DNA from: Anabaena catenula FACHB-362
Lineage (GTDB): Bacteria > Cyanobacteriota > Cyanobacteriia > Cyanobacteriales > Nostocaceae
DNA length: 64,000 nucleotides
NCBI RefSeq assembly: GCF_014698735.1
Contig: NZ_JACJTQ010000009.1
Location: 1-64,000, forward strand
Direction of reading: 5' to 3'
The notes beneath the pieces are model-generated. The model saw only the letters and a program-made list of their open reading frames with translations. It was not told the origin of the DNA and searched no databases. This document shows positions 27,493 through 37,551 of the stretch, in pieces. Every line of letters begins with the position of its first letter. Position 1 is the first letter of the stretch. A program made the position numbers and the translations under genes.

Positions 27493-28632
27493 TTAAAATA
27501 ATGATTGCAGTAACTTTTGAATTTGCTGATTAATAATATTCACATCAAAACGTTCACTAGCAGTAATTCTGGCATGATTGGCGATATTCGCAGTTCTTTC
27601 AGGTTCTTGAACACAATTATTAATCACTCGTGCTAGTTCCTGCGTTTCTCCTGGTGTGACTAAAAAACCATTGATGCCATCTTCTACCAATTCCATTGCA
27701 CCACCAGCTTTAGCAGCAATCACAGGTTTACCACACAGCATCCCTTCCACAATAACTCTCCCAAAAGGTTCCGGTGCGATAGAAGTATGTGTCACCAAAT
27801 CACACATTGCCATCAATTGGGGAATATCTGAGCGAAAACCTAAAAACTTAACCCGATTTTCTAAACCCAGTGCGGCAACTTTTTGGTGTAAATCCTGTAC
27901 ATAATCTTGTTCACCAAACAAAGCATCACCAACCAGAACTGCTATCACATTTTGCGGACATTGAACAAGTGCATTAATTAAAATATGCTGTCCTTTCCAG
28001 GGAGAAAGACGGCTAAAATGTCCAACTATAAATTTTTCATCTAGTCCTAATTCATGCCTTAAGTTTTGAATATCAGCTTCACAAGTTTGATAATTATGCA
28101 ATTCAAAACCATTATAAACAACCTCAATAATATTTGGTTGACCTCCCGCTTGTAAAAAAGCGGTTTTACTAGCTTCAGAATTAGCAATTACCAACGAACA
28201 AAAACGATTAACTAAACTAACAGCAACCCGCAGATTAGTTGTGCTAAAGTGTTCTTTAGAAAGAATATCATGTAAATGATAAACCAACGGACGACGCGCA
28301 AAAAAACTCGCTATTGCCCCCACAACTAAAGCTTTTTGAGTATTAGCATAGATTAAATCATATTCTCTGGCACGTTGAACAACCTTATAAATGAGGGGAG
28401 TGAGTTGTCCCAAACTACCTAAAGCTTGTAACAAACTGCTTTGTTTACGAACATTAATAACTTGAGTCGCTAAAACTTCAACAGGAATTTGATTGGTTTC
28501 TAGTAACTTCCTAAAATCACCATCTGCGAATAAACCGACAAGTGCGCTTTTTCCATATAATTTAGCAATATCAATTAAACATAATTCAGCACCACCTGGT
28601 TTTCCACTTTGATCTAAAAAAAGAATCTTCAT
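27493..28632 (-). CDS. GT4-family glycosyltransferase
   Basis: A retaining GT-B glycosyltransferase of about 379 residues. The N terminus MKILFLDQSGKPGGAELCLIDIAK has the GGAE loop. The C-terminal half carries VGHFSRLSPWKGQHILI and the donor-binding E-x7-E motif (PEPFGRVIVEGMLCGKPVIA). ATG 28632 is chosen over 28686 because GGAG sits just before it and it gives the normal GT4 start. It lies 65 bases downstream of a second GT4 gene, probably one transcription unit. It likely transfers a sugar in surface polysaccharide synthesis; donor and acceptor cannot be deduced. Confidence 0.9.
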   Translation of the reverse strand: MKILFLDQSGKPGGAELCLIDIAKLYGKSALVGLFADGDFRKLLETNQIPVEVLATQVINVRKQSSLLQALGSLGQLTPLIYKVVQRAREYDLIYANTQKALVVGAIASFFARRPLVYHLHDILSKEHFSTTNLRVAVSLVNRFCSLVIANSEASKTAFLQAGGQPNIIEVVYNGFELHNYQTCEADIQNLRHELGLDEKFIVGHFSRLSPWKGQHILINALVQCPQNVIAVLVGDALFGEQDYVQDLHQKVAALGLENRVKFLGFRSDIPQLMAMCDLVTHTSIAPEPFGRVIVEGMLCGKPVIAAKAGGAMELVEDGINGFLVTPGETQELARVINNCVQEPERTANIANHARITASERFDVNIINQQIQKLLQSLF

Positions 28633-28697
28633 ACCATCTCCAAAACATCTGACTCTGTGTTTAAATATCGTTAATATTTTCCTCAAAATTTATCAGC

Positions 28698-29867
28698 TTA
28701 AGCCAAAAGAACCTGCCGCACCTTTTGAGCAATATTAGTCCAGTCATAATTGATGATTGTATAATCACGACATTCTTCTCTAGAAGGTAAATAAATTTTA
28801 CCTAACAGTGCTTGTTCTAATTTTTCGGCAATGCTTTCAACAGTAGTAGAATTAGTAATTAAATCCGGTGAGAATCCCTGTAAAATTTCTGGCATACCTC
28901 CCACAGGAGTACAGACAACAGGAGTACCACAAGCTAAAGATTCAAGAATAGCTAATCCAAAACCTTCAAAAGATTGACTAGGCATAATAGTTAAATCAGC
29001 AGCTTGGTAAGCGATTGGTAACTCTTCGTCCGGTAAAAAACCTAAAAATTTAACGTTGTTTTCTAGCCCTAATTCTATAGCTTGTTGTTGAAGTAACTCT
29101 TGGATATGACCACGACCAGCTATAGCTAACCAAATATCAGGAATATGGGGTTTAATTATCGCTATAGCCTGCAATAATTTATCAATTCCCATTCGATGTA
29201 CTAAGCGACGGGATGTAAATAATATTTGTCTACTACTAGGCCAACCCAGTTTTTTTCTAGCATCTTGACGTGATAAATTTGTTTGAAAATGATTAATATC
29301 CACTCCACCGGGAATGATGTGAATTTTGTGCCAGGGAATTTGGTATTTTTGATGTAAAATATGCCCAAAAGCCTTACTAAGGACAATAAAGCGATCGCAG
29401 TGATTATAAGTATTTTTTTCTATTAACTGCTGCTTTAGCCAAATACTCAGTTTCTTATTTACTACTTCCTCCTGACTTTCCGAAGCCCAAGGCCCATGAA
29501 AATTAAAAGTAATTGGTACTCCCTTAGGTAAAATATCTAAAATTGGAAAACTGTATAATGCGAAATGCAAATTAATTGCATCTGGCTTACTTAATCTTGT
29601 TTTCTTAAATTGATGACGAATTGACCAAAACCTTTGCGAAATAGGACTATCTGGGGAAGCTAAATTGGTTAACTTAATAGGTGTATCTTTTTCACCCACT
29701 GGTAGACCTACTCCACATAATTCTACTTGGTCTTGATGTGCAGCTAATTTATGAGTTAGTTCATAAATATACCTTTCCAAACCTCCAGGGGTTTTAGGAA
29801 ACCAACCTGTTCCCAATGTGAGAATAGATGCAGAGGCTAATTTACAAATTTTTTGGTTATCTTCCAC
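28698..29867 (-). CDS. GT4-family glycosyltransferase
   Basis: A 389-residue GT-B enzyme. The acceptor half has TLGTGWFPKTPGGLERYIYEL. The donor half has LFTSRRLVHRMGIDKLL and the E-x7-E signature SFEGFGLAILESLACGTPVVC. The GTG start at 29867 has GAGGAG eight bases upstream. It heads a two-gene unit with the GT4 ending at 27493. The neighbouring propeller protein and deacetylase suggest a polysaccharide modification cluster. Confidence 0.9.
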   Translation of the reverse strand: MEDNQKICKLASASILTLGTGWFPKTPGGLERYIYELTHKLAAHQDQVELCGVGLPVGEKDTPIKLTNLASPDSPISQRFWSIRHQFKKTRLSKPDAINLHFALYSFPILDILPKGVPITFNFHGPWASESQEEVVNKKLSIWLKQQLIEKNTYNHCDRFIVLSKAFGHILHQKYQIPWHKIHIIPGGVDINHFQTNLSRQDARKKLGWPSSRQILFTSRRLVHRMGIDKLLQAIAIIKPHIPDIWLAIAGRGHIQELLQQQAIELGLENNVKFLGFLPDEELPIAYQAADLTIMPSQSFEGFGLAILESLACGTPVVCTPVGGMPEILQGFSPDLITNSTTVESIAEKLEQALLGKIYLPSREECRDYTIINYDWTNIAQKVRQVLLA

Positions 29868-30621
29868 CTATTTATCTCCTCGGATCAATTAAGTGTGCTT
29901 TTTAGAGACAATTTAATTGTCAAAACACCAATTACATCAAACCTAAAAGCTGTCTTAAAAGCAACAATGAGTTTTGAATGAAATTACCTGTATATATAGC
30001 AGTCAAAAAACCTGTGCTAAATAATTTATTGAAATTCTCACTGATAGGGATCAGTTAGCTAGAAATATCAAAAAATCTGGGTCATTAATGAAATAATATC
30101 TTTATATATTCTGTATTTAGCTGTTTGCAACAGGATACTTTTTTATAAACTATTTTTAGCTACCTGTCAAACAATAAACTACCAAATGTTTTTTGTGAAC
30201 TCAGCGCTATTACTAGAGATAAATATGTTACTTGATTCTGTTTTAGCTAAAATGATTGATAGATAAGTATTTCCAACCCTACTTTCTATCAAAAGAAACT
30301 TAATTATCAATTTTAAGGTATTAATTATTGCTATTTATTATGTCAAAAATTATATAGGTAAAACATGAAGAAGGATAATTGAAATGTAAAAAATATATTT
30401 TATTGATAAAGTTTTGATGAACATATATTATAACCACTATTTACTTGTTAATTTATATATGGAGTCTCATTGGCCATATAAACAAATTAGTACCTAAAAA
30501 CTTTTTAAATATGGATGAGTAAGTATATATAAATGCATTCATATTAATTAGCCAAGTAAACTACTCCTATACACTCATCTTCGATTAATAAAAATTACCA
30601 ATATTTACTTATAGTGTTTCT
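29868..30621. other. AT-rich divergent intergenic region
   Basis: 754 bases, strongly AT-rich, between the divergent glycosyltransferase and propeller genes. No gene, hairpin or repeat of note; presumably promoters for both sides. Confidence 0.4.
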
Positions 30622-32952
30622 ATGAAAAATAGATTATCGTCACTGTTCAATAGAAATTACCAAAAACTTCATCAATACCTCAATAAATTGGTTCATAAGA
30701 GATATTGGAGAAAAAAAATAGCTTTCAATATTTTACTCGCTTTAACCTGTGTATTAATGGTGACATTCGTAGGAATGTCTATGGACAGGGCTACGACTAA
30801 AACTGATAAAGAATCTGCCACACTCACCTATCAAACCTCTTGGATTGGTAATACAATTGGTAAGGAAAAATTACAGGTACAAAATAATATAGAGGCTACG
30901 ACTAAAACTGATAAAAACTCTGCCACACTCACCTATCAAACCTCTTGGCTTGGTAATACAATTGGTAAGGGAAAACTGCGGGTACAAAACAATATAGAGG
31001 CGATGTATGTAACAGCAAATGGGGAGATTTATACTAATAGTCACTGGGATGAAGCTGGAGGAGAAGCGGGAATATATAAAGATGGTAAAGTAATTGCTTC
31101 CCTTGAGGATACTCACGGCTGGAGTCGTCTGGGTGGTAAAGCAGTAACAGTCGATAGCAAATATATTTATATTGCTATGAGTCAGGGAGGAATGAATAAT
31201 GGAAAAGATGGTTATCCTCCAGAAGGTAAAACTTGGTATTGTGTAAGACGCTATGATTTAGCGGGAAAACCGGCACCTTTTACTGGAGGGAGCGGTTGGG
31301 ATAAAAGTATGTTAATTACCAGTAATGAAAGCGAAGTTACTGGTTTAGCAATTGTAGATAATCAGTTATTTGTTAGTAATGCGGCTGCTAACAAAGTTAG
31401 TATTTTTAATACTGAAACAATGCAGGAGAAGGGCAGATTTACTGTCACCAATCCCGGTACAATAGCTATTGATGCACAAAGAAATTTGTGGATTATTCAA
31501 AATAAAAAAGGTAGCACTGCTGCTAAAATCGTGCATTATTCGCAAACGGGTAAAAAGCTACCAGAACAAATTGTAGATATTGTAGAACCAACTGCGATCG
31601 CTATTGATAATCAAGGTAGACTCTTAGTAGCCGAAAATGGAGTCCGGCAACAAATAGTAATTTATAACATCCAAAAACAGCCTCTACAAGTAGGAACTTT
31701 TGGAAATAAAAATGGCATTTATAGTGACGTGGTTGGAGAAGTTAAAAGTTTAAAATTTTATGGAATCACAGGAGTTGGTACAGATACCACTGGCAATATC
31801 TATATCAACAACAATGGTTTTAACAAATCAGGCACAGATTTAAGAAAATTTTCCTCATCGGGAAAACAACAATGGCAATTACTAGGCTTGATATTTGTAG
31901 ATAATGCAGATACTGATCCTAAAAGTGATGGTGTAAATGTCTTCACCAAGCAAGAAGAATATTTGATGGATTACAGTAAACCAGCTGGTAAACAGTGGAC
32001 TTATAAAGCCTACACTCTTAATCCTTTCAAATATCCTCAAGATCCACGCTTGCATACATCCCCAGATGCTACTTTTTTCCGTCGTATTCAGGGGAAGCCT
32101 TTTTTATTCCTCAAAGATATGTATGGCAGTTTTCTGCAAATTTATCGTTTTCAACCTGCTACAGACGGTAAAATTGCTATCCCTGCGGGAATGTTTGTGA
32201 ATACTAATGAAAGTGGTAAATCCATTACTGGTAATTGGCCTCCCTATCAACCAGCTAAAGGGGAATGGATTTGGCGGGATAGTAATGGTAATGGTGCATT
32301 TGAGCAAAATGAATATGACAGCGGCCAAGATTATCCCTACACAGGTGGTTGGTGGGTAGATAGCAAAGGTGATGTTTGGAAAACCTTGCGAACTCAAGAT
32401 GGTATTCGCCATTATCCTTTACAGGGTTTAGATAGCAAAGGGAATCCCATCTACACCTATAGTTCCATGCAAAAGGAAAAGACTCCCAACTTATTTAAAG
32501 ATTTGCGGCGCATTGAATATTTTCCTCAAACAGATACCATGTACTTGTCAGGCTTCACCACAGAACATCCCGCAGTTGGTGATGACACTGGAGTTGTGGG
32601 ATCGGAAATTGTCCGCTTTGATAATTGGAGTCGAGGAAATCGCACTCCTAAATGGCGAACTGTAATTCCTTACGACACCACTGGGAAACGGGAATTTTCT
32701 ACCGCAGCTATGAGTGTAGCCAGCGATTATGTATTTGCAGTGACATTTAAAACCGCAGATGTGTATGTCTATAAAGCCGCCACAGGCAAAATGGTACACA
32801 AGTTCAGTCCAGGGCCAGAAGTTGGTGGAGAAAGTGGTTGGATTGATATACCCTACGGTATCCGCGCTTTTCGCCGTTCTAATGGTGAATACTTAGTGTT
32901 TGTGGAAGAAAATTGGAAAGGAAAGGTGATTATGTATCGTTTACCAATTTGA
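30622..32952 (+). CDS. Membrane-anchored beta-propeller (NHL-like) protein with tandem duplication
   Basis: A 776-residue protein. A basic N terminus and one membrane segment (about residues 34-52, IAFNILLALTCVLMVTFVGMS) suggest a bitopic or signal-anchored extracytoplasmic protein. Residues 57-126 are two nearly identical 35-residue units (ATTKTDK(E/N)SATLTYQTSW...). The rest forms NHL/SMP-30-like propeller blades, e.g. TGLAIVDNQLFVSNAAANK and PTAIAIDNQGRLLVAENG. A late segment DSNGNGAFEQNE is a perfect EF-hand/dockerin-type calcium loop. The partner or ligand is unknown; its place among glycosyltransferases suggests a role in exopolysaccharide handling. Confidence 0.8.
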   Translation: MKNRLSSLFNRNYQKLHQYLNKLVHKRYWRKKIAFNILLALTCVLMVTFVGMSMDRATTKTDKESATLTYQTSWIGNTIGKEKLQVQNNIEATTKTDKNSATLTYQTSWLGNTIGKGKLRVQNNIEAMYVTANGEIYTNSHWDEAGGEAGIYKDGKVIASLEDTHGWSRLGGKAVTVDSKYIYIAMSQGGMNNGKDGYPPEGKTWYCVRRYDLAGKPAPFTGGSGWDKSMLITSNESEVTGLAIVDNQLFVSNAAANKVSIFNTETMQEKGRFTVTNPGTIAIDAQRNLWIIQNKKGSTAAKIVHYSQTGKKLPEQIVDIVEPTAIAIDNQGRLLVAENGVRQQIVIYNIQKQPLQVGTFGNKNGIYSDVVGEVKSLKFYGITGVGTDTTGNIYINNNGFNKSGTDLRKFSSSGKQQWQLLGLIFVDNADTDPKSDGVNVFTKQEEYLMDYSKPAGKQWTYKAYTLNPFKYPQDPRLHTSPDATFFRRIQGKPFLFLKDMYGSFLQIYRFQPATDGKIAIPAGMFVNTNESGKSITGNWPPYQPAKGEWIWRDSNGNGAFEQNEYDSGQDYPYTGGWWVDSKGDVWKTLRTQDGIRHYPLQGLDSKGNPIYTYSSMQKEKTPNLFKDLRRIEYFPQTDTMYLSGFTTEHPAVGDDTGVVGSEIVRFDNWSRGNRTPKWRTVIPYDTTGKREFSTAAMSVASDYVFAVTFKTADVYVYKAATGKMVHKFSPGPEVGGESGWIDIPYGIRAFRRSNGEYLVFVEENWKGKVIMYRLPI
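30790..30999 (+). repeat. 105-bp in-frame tandem duplication
   Basis: Two adjacent 105-base units (30790-30894 and 30895-30999) inside the propeller gene differ at only about a dozen positions, several synonymous. The phase is conserved, adding 35 residues after the membrane anchor. Confidence 0.95.
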
Positions 32953-33755
32953 TAAAAATGAGTTATTTCATGTTCGCATAATCACTCATAATATAGCGGT
33001 ATGTACTCTTTGTGAGATACAGTCATGCAATCGCAAAACCTGTAGGGGCGGGGTTTCCCCGCCCTTGGGGTTTCCCCGCCCTTGGGGTTTCCCCGCCCTT
33101 GATTGTATTGCTTAATTAAAGCTACAAATAGACAACACATAGACATAAAAAAGAATGTAGAGACGATAATCTTTGCCCATAGAAAGTCTCTAGAATAGTT
33201 TTATATATCGCATTTTTAAAGCAAGACGTTGCTAAATGGAGGGATGAATTCGGATATAAAGACGTTTCCTGAAACGTCTCTACAAGGATTTTGGTATGAG
33301 ATTAAATCATATTCATACATGGAATCAGCAACGCCTACAAAAATGTCAATGTCTAATCAATCTTCGCGTCTGGGCATCTCTTCTTCATCTCATTTCTGGC
33401 AAATTACTTATAATTCCCATGTTTGTGCAAATATCCGGTAAATCTCTTTTTTTATTCCCTATACTTCCTTAAGTATCGTCTTTAAACGGACATGATGTCA
33501 ATCTCTTTACTTACTACCTGAAATCTTACATATATCTGATTTCATCTTCATATTTCCACTGTAAATTCACAAAAAAAATAAATAGTAGAGGTTGTAGTTA
33601 ACTATGATAAAAATAATTATTGATAGCTGAATTTAAAGGAAGTTATCAAGACTTATAATCAAACAACTTTGTTGATACTTCCAAGTCTTATAATCATTAA
33701 ACCTTCAATAATTAAATAAGCATTAATATTTCCATACACCAATGTACCAGTAAAT
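32953..33755. other. Intergenic region with tandem and inverted repeats
   Basis: 803 bases. Contains a 17-base unit repeated three times (33050-33100) and hairpin-forming GACGTTTCCTGAAACGTC sequence near 33262-33279. A half copy of the GGACATGAT repeat end lies near 33488. An open frame at 33229-33441 is largely repeat-derived and not accepted as a gene. Confidence 0.6.
33050..33100. repeat. Three perfect 17-bp tandem repeats
   Basis: The unit GGGGTTTCCCCGCCCTT occurs exactly three times in tandem. Each unit contains the small palindrome GGGGTTTCCCC. GC-rich in a strongly AT-rich neighbourhood. Confidence 0.95.
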
Positions 33756-34541
33756 ATGAATCATAAAAATAGCTTAATCAAATTAGAAAAAATAATTCCC
33801 AATATTTTACTAAATCAGATTCAATATATCCATTCCTATTTACTCTCACAGTGGATTTTAAGTTGGGGAAGTAAACCACTAATCTTTAATCAAGAATTAG
33901 CAATGGTTTTTTCTCCCCATCAAGATGATGAAACATTAGGATGTGGCGGGATGATTGCACGAAAAAGGGAACAGGGTATACCAGTAGTTGTAACTTTTCT
34001 GACAGATGGAAGAGGTTCTCATGGTGTAGATCCACATATTCAAAATAAAATCATTAATATTCGCAAACAAGAATCGTTGACGGCATTAAATATTTTGGGA
34101 GTGGAACCTTCAGAAATTCACTTTTTAGACAAGCAAGATGGAACTCTAAAAGATTTAAAGTTAGAAGAAAAGCAACAGACGGTTTCCCAGATTTGTGAAT
34201 TGCTTCAGCGTTATCAACCTGGAGAAGTTTATGTTCCTCATCATAAAGATTGCCATAAAGATCATGAAGCTACCTATGACTTAGTTAAGGAGGCAATTGC
34301 CCAAGCTGGAATTACAGTTGAATTATTACAATATCCTATCTGGGTATTCTGGAGAGCGCCGCTATTTATACTCTTAAAATTACAGGATATTGCAGCAGCT
34401 TATCGACTGTCAATTAAATCGGTACAAGATAAAAAAAAGAGAGCAATTGCTGCATATCCTTCCCAGCTTCAAATGTTACCACGTGGCTTTATTAAGCGAT
34501 TTTTAAATTCAGAAGAAATTTTCTTTAAATCTGAATATTAA
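33756..34541 (+). CDS. PIG-L/LmbE-family deacetylase
   Basis: A 261-residue zinc-dependent N-acetylglucosamine-type deacetylase. The zinc motif HQDDE is in VFSPHQDDETLGCGGMIARKRE (about residues 52-72), and the second histidine motif is PHHKDCHKDHEATYDLV. The family removes acetyl groups from N-acetylhexosamines in sugars, lipids or small thiols. The flanking glycosyltransferase and propeller genes suggest a polysaccharide or glycolipid substrate. A 38-residue N-terminal extension without signal is present. Key residues intact. Confidence 0.92.
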   Translation: MNHKNSLIKLEKIIPNILLNQIQYIHSYLLSQWILSWGSKPLIFNQELAMVFSPHQDDETLGCGGMIARKREQGIPVVVTFLTDGRGSHGVDPHIQNKIINIRKQESLTALNILGVEPSEIHFLDKQDGTLKDLKLEEKQQTVSQICELLQRYQPGEVYVPHHKDCHKDHEATYDLVKEAIAQAGITVELLQYPIWVFWRAPLFILLKLQDIAAAYRLSIKSVQDKKKRAIAAYPSQLQMLPRGFIKRFLNSEEIFFKSEY

Positions 34542-34961
34542 TATCTGAGAATGTGAAATTATCGTTATTTCAAAACATTGCAGATTAACAACCTATCTTC
34601 CTGTGGGGAGAGGTTTGGAGAGAGTTTATTGATAAACTGTATAAATATCCAAACATTCTCTGATATCAACAGGACTTACGCAAAACCGAACGAACGTAGT
34701 GGTAATTCATGAATTACCACTACGCAAGAATCAGGTTTTCAGTTACATCTTGCGTAAGTCCTAATCAAGTCTGGTTTAAGACTTATCATTAGAACTGACG
34801 CACAAACACGGCAACGTGGTGATGCGGAGATATTTTAATAATAAGTGATTATCCAGATTGGATATGAGTAGTTATCTAAATATTTAATTAAATCAAGGTG
34901 AAATTTCTACCGGTAAGCATCATGGCAGTGAAGCTAAATTATTACCGTGGAGAAAATTTAA
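34542..34961. other. Intergenic region with inverted-repeat elements
   Basis: 420 bases before the next glycosyltransferase. Holds a 112-base inverted-repeat element (34663-34774) and, adjacent to it, a second related structure (about 34770-34860). That structure shares internal sequence (ACTTATCATT...GACGC...GCGGAGA...AAGTGATTA) with the element at 52924-53049. Confidence 0.7.
34663..34774. repeat. MITE-like inverted-repeat element, copy 1
   Basis: The ends AGGACTTACGCAA (34671-34683) and TTGCGTAAGTCCT (34750-34762) are a perfect 13-bp inverted repeat. Inside is a perfect 14-bp palindromic hairpin, GTAGTGGTAATTCA/TGAATTACCACTAC. The flanks ATATCAAC on the left and AATCAAGTC on the right are shared with copy 2 at 62467-62582. 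Confidence 0.88.
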
Positions 34962-36071
34962 ATGCGAATCCTTCATATTACAAATCATGTGCAAAAAATC
35001 GGTAATGGCATTGTCAATGTAGCAGTAGACTTAGCTTGTTTACAAACCAAAAAAGGTCTTGATGTTGCTGTCGCATCAGCAGGTGGAGAATACGAAGCAT
35101 TATTAGCAGATCATGGTGTTTGCCACTTTCAACTAGATCAATCAAGAACGCCACTAAATATGATGAAAGCATCTTGGCGTTATCGAGAAATTATCAAAGA
35201 ATTTCAACCAGACATTGTTCATGCCCATATGATGACAGGAGTCGTGCTGGCGGGAATTCTGAGAAATAGTGGTAAATATAGTTTAGTTTCTACCGTACAT
35301 AATGAATTTCAACGTAGTGCCGTTCTGATGGGATTAGCAGATCGGGTAATTGCCGTTAGTCATGCAGTTGCTGATTCAATGATTCGGCGTGGTATCCCAA
35401 GCAAAAAGTTGCGTGTGGTTGCCAACGGTACTTTAGGAAGTCCTCGGCATAAAAAAATTCAAGATTACCAACCGCTACCACTGCATCATCCGGCTATTAC
35501 TACTGTAGCTGGGATGTATAACCGCAAAGGGATTAGTGAGTTAATTGATGCATTCAGCATCATTGCTAAAGATTTTCCCCAAGCCCATCTTTATTTAGTA
35601 GGAGACGGTCCAGATAGGTCTATATTCGAGGCAATGGCGCAAAGTACATCTGTTGGGAATCGTATCCATTTTGAAGGTTTCCAACCAGAACCGCAACGCT
35701 ATATGTTAGCAACAGATATCTTTGTTCTGGCTTCACATTGCGAATCCTTTGGTTTGGTGCTGACAGAGGCACGAGAAGCCGGTTGTGCAATTGTAGCCAG
35801 TGATGTAGATGGTATTCCTGAGACTTTGGATCATCGTCAAGCTGGTGTATTAGTACCACCCAAAGATAGCCACACCTTAGCCAGTGCTTTGACGCAATTA
35901 CTCAGCAATCCTGAACTACTAGACAAGTGGAAATTCCGCGCCACACAAAACCTAGAACGCTTCAGTATAGTGCGGGTAAATGAAGAAACATTGGCTGTAT
36001 ACCGTGAGTTAATCAGAAAATACGATGTTCTCAGGATAATAAGAACAAGAGAATTGGTAGTCGGTAAATAG
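34962..36071 (+). CDS. GT4-family glycosyltransferase
   Basis: A 369-residue GT-B enzyme starting MRILHITNHVQKIGNGIVNVAVDLA. The N-terminal half has PDIVHAHMMTGVVLAGILR. The C-terminal half has VAGMYNRKGISELIDAF and the E-x7-E motif CESFGLVLTEAREAGCAIVAS. It is similar in layout to capsule and lipopolysaccharide mannosyl/glucosyltransferases, but the specificity cannot be told. It stands alone on the plus strand, convergent with the aspartoacylase-like gene. Confidence 0.9.
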   Translation: MRILHITNHVQKIGNGIVNVAVDLACLQTKKGLDVAVASAGGEYEALLADHGVCHFQLDQSRTPLNMMKASWRYREIIKEFQPDIVHAHMMTGVVLAGILRNSGKYSLVSTVHNEFQRSAVLMGLADRVIAVSHAVADSMIRRGIPSKKLRVVANGTLGSPRHKKIQDYQPLPLHHPAITTVAGMYNRKGISELIDAFSIIAKDFPQAHLYLVGDGPDRSIFEAMAQSTSVGNRIHFEGFQPEPQRYMLATDIFVLASHCESFGLVLTEAREAGCAIVASDVDGIPETLDHRQAGVLVPPKDSHTLASALTQLLSNPELLDKWKFRATQNLERFSIVRVNEETLAVYRELIRKYDVLRIIRTRELVVGK

Positions 36072-36277
36072 ATTGCCAGATGGAAAAGAGAATTGTTTGA
36101 ATAATGAATGGTGAACACATATTTGAAGAGTGGATGTTTTTTGACGACGCGGTTTGGTGATTTATTTGTAAAAGTTATCAGTTAATTACCGCGTCTAACC
36201 CAATTTACAATGTGTTCACATCTTATTTAGAATGGCGATATATCTTAATGATCATGACTGCAATCAGATAGAAGCCT

Positions 36278-37159
36278 TCAAGAAATATGAATCCATTCCT
36301 TTTGGCTCAGATGCATAGCAATTCCTTTTTCATAATAAGCTGCTTCATTGATAAAGACAGGATAAACAGTAGACTCTCCCTGATAAAAAATATCTTTGCC
36401 TGCAAAAGTTAGAAATAGGGGATCACCTGGATGCAAGGGTTCATAGTCTTTAAACTGAAGTTGGGGGTGAATCATCGCTTCTATTTCCCCATCTTCATTT
36501 CTAGGGTAATCGACAGAACCAATAGATTTATAAAGTGTCAGGGTGTTGTTAATTAGGGGAATTTTACCTTGGTTGCATTCTTCAAAATACTGTAATATGG
36601 CATATATAAGCTGTTCCGTTTGTTGGAATAGTTCTGCATCTAAAATACCCTGAGCTACAGCACCAACTTCTATAGCAAAACCTAATGGGCATAAAGAACG
36701 GAGAAAACCACTGCCGCTGGGTTGCTGATGACTATAAACTTTTACCAAAGGATTAATCAAACTTAGATTAGCTGCTAATTGAAGCAAAAACGGATGCATA
36801 TTACCAAGAATAATACATAATCCCATGTTAGCCGTAGTGGTATGTAAATCCATAATTACATCCACGAGTTCCTGATTTTGTGGTTGCAATATTTGTTGAA
36901 TTTCTTTAGCCCGTAATTCTTCGTAAATGGAGGAGGTAGGAGACTGGAAATTGTCAACAGTAAAGCAACGATTTAAATCTTTATCAATGTATCTTCTTCT
37001 AGCAGCGATAGCTTTGGGATTACCGAGTAATGCCAAAGTTTCAAAACTTGTTTTATTAATTAAATTTGGATATTGGTGAAATTTTTTAACTAGGTAAACT
37101 CCTGTTAACTCATTACCGTGACTGCCTCCAACAATTGCCACTCGGTTGATTTGATTCAT
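36278..37159 (-). CDS. Aspartoacylase / succinylglutamate desuccinylase family hydrolase
   Basis: A 293-residue zinc carboxypeptidase-like enzyme of the AspA/AstE family. The zinc ligands His and Glu are in [14 protein letters not shown] (about residues 10-23), the third in [11 protein letters not shown] (near residue 104). DKDLNRCF supplies the conserved Arg/Asn substrate contacts. The family hydrolyses N-acetyl-L-aspartate or related N-acyl amino acids. Cyanobacterial members are annotated as aspartoacylases, but their true substrate is uncertain. Not obviously related to the neighbouring sugar genes. Confidence 0.9.
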   Translation of the reverse strand: MNQINRVAIVGGSHGNELTGVYLVKKFHQYPNLINKTSFETLALLGNPKAIAARRRYIDKDLNRCFTVDNFQSPTSSIYEELRAKEIQQILQPQNQELVDVIMDLHTTTANMGLCIILGNMHPFLLQLAANLSLINPLVKVYSHQQPSGSGFLRSLCPLGFAIEVGAVAQGILDAELFQQTEQLIYAILQYFEECNQGKIPLINNTLTLYKSIGSVDYPRNEDGEIEAMIHPQLQFKDYEPLHPGDPLFLTFAGKDIFYQGESTVYPVFINEAAYYEKGIAMHLSQKEWIHIS

Positions 37160-37551
37160 AAGCGCCTCATGTATAAATTATTATATTAATGATAATAGCG
37201 GAAATTGTCTGCCAGCTTTAATTTAGAGGACATATAAAACCATAGTCCTCTGTTTTCACTCAACTACAAATTTCATGTGCATATAGCAATCCTATTGGAG
37301 TTGAGAACTTATCGGTGAGTCAAGGGAACAGGGAACAGAAGTGTTCATGAATCATTTAGGACTGCTATAGTTTTGATTTTCAGGAAAAAGCAAAAATATC
37401 GAGCGAATTGAAGTCGTACCCCAGTTCATTCAAGTAGAGACGTTGCACGCAACGTCTCTACATTGTTTCGTATTTTTTTGATTATGGGAAGTCCAAAAAA
37501 TAAATTATCCCATTTCTTCTAGAATGAAAACGAATTTTCCTGCCTGTGTGC
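37160..37551. other. Intergenic region with perfect palindrome
   Basis: 392 bases upstream of the aspartoacylase-like gene and downstream of the HEP cluster. Contains the perfect hairpin at 37434-37461; it lies about 90 bases after the last HEP gene on the minus strand and may serve as its terminator. Otherwise unremarkable. Confidence 0.6.
37434..37461. repeat. Perfect 13-bp-arm palindrome
   Basis: GTAGAGACGTTGC, two-base loop, GCAACGTCTCTAC. A dispersed Nostoc-type repeat; a related half (AACGTCTCTAC) is at 33274-33284. Confidence 0.9.

Noticed and set aside
33229-33441. 70-codon plus-strand frame in the gap after the propeller gene
   Set aside because: Most of it is translated from the GACGTTTC-type palindromic repeat and has no ribosome site.
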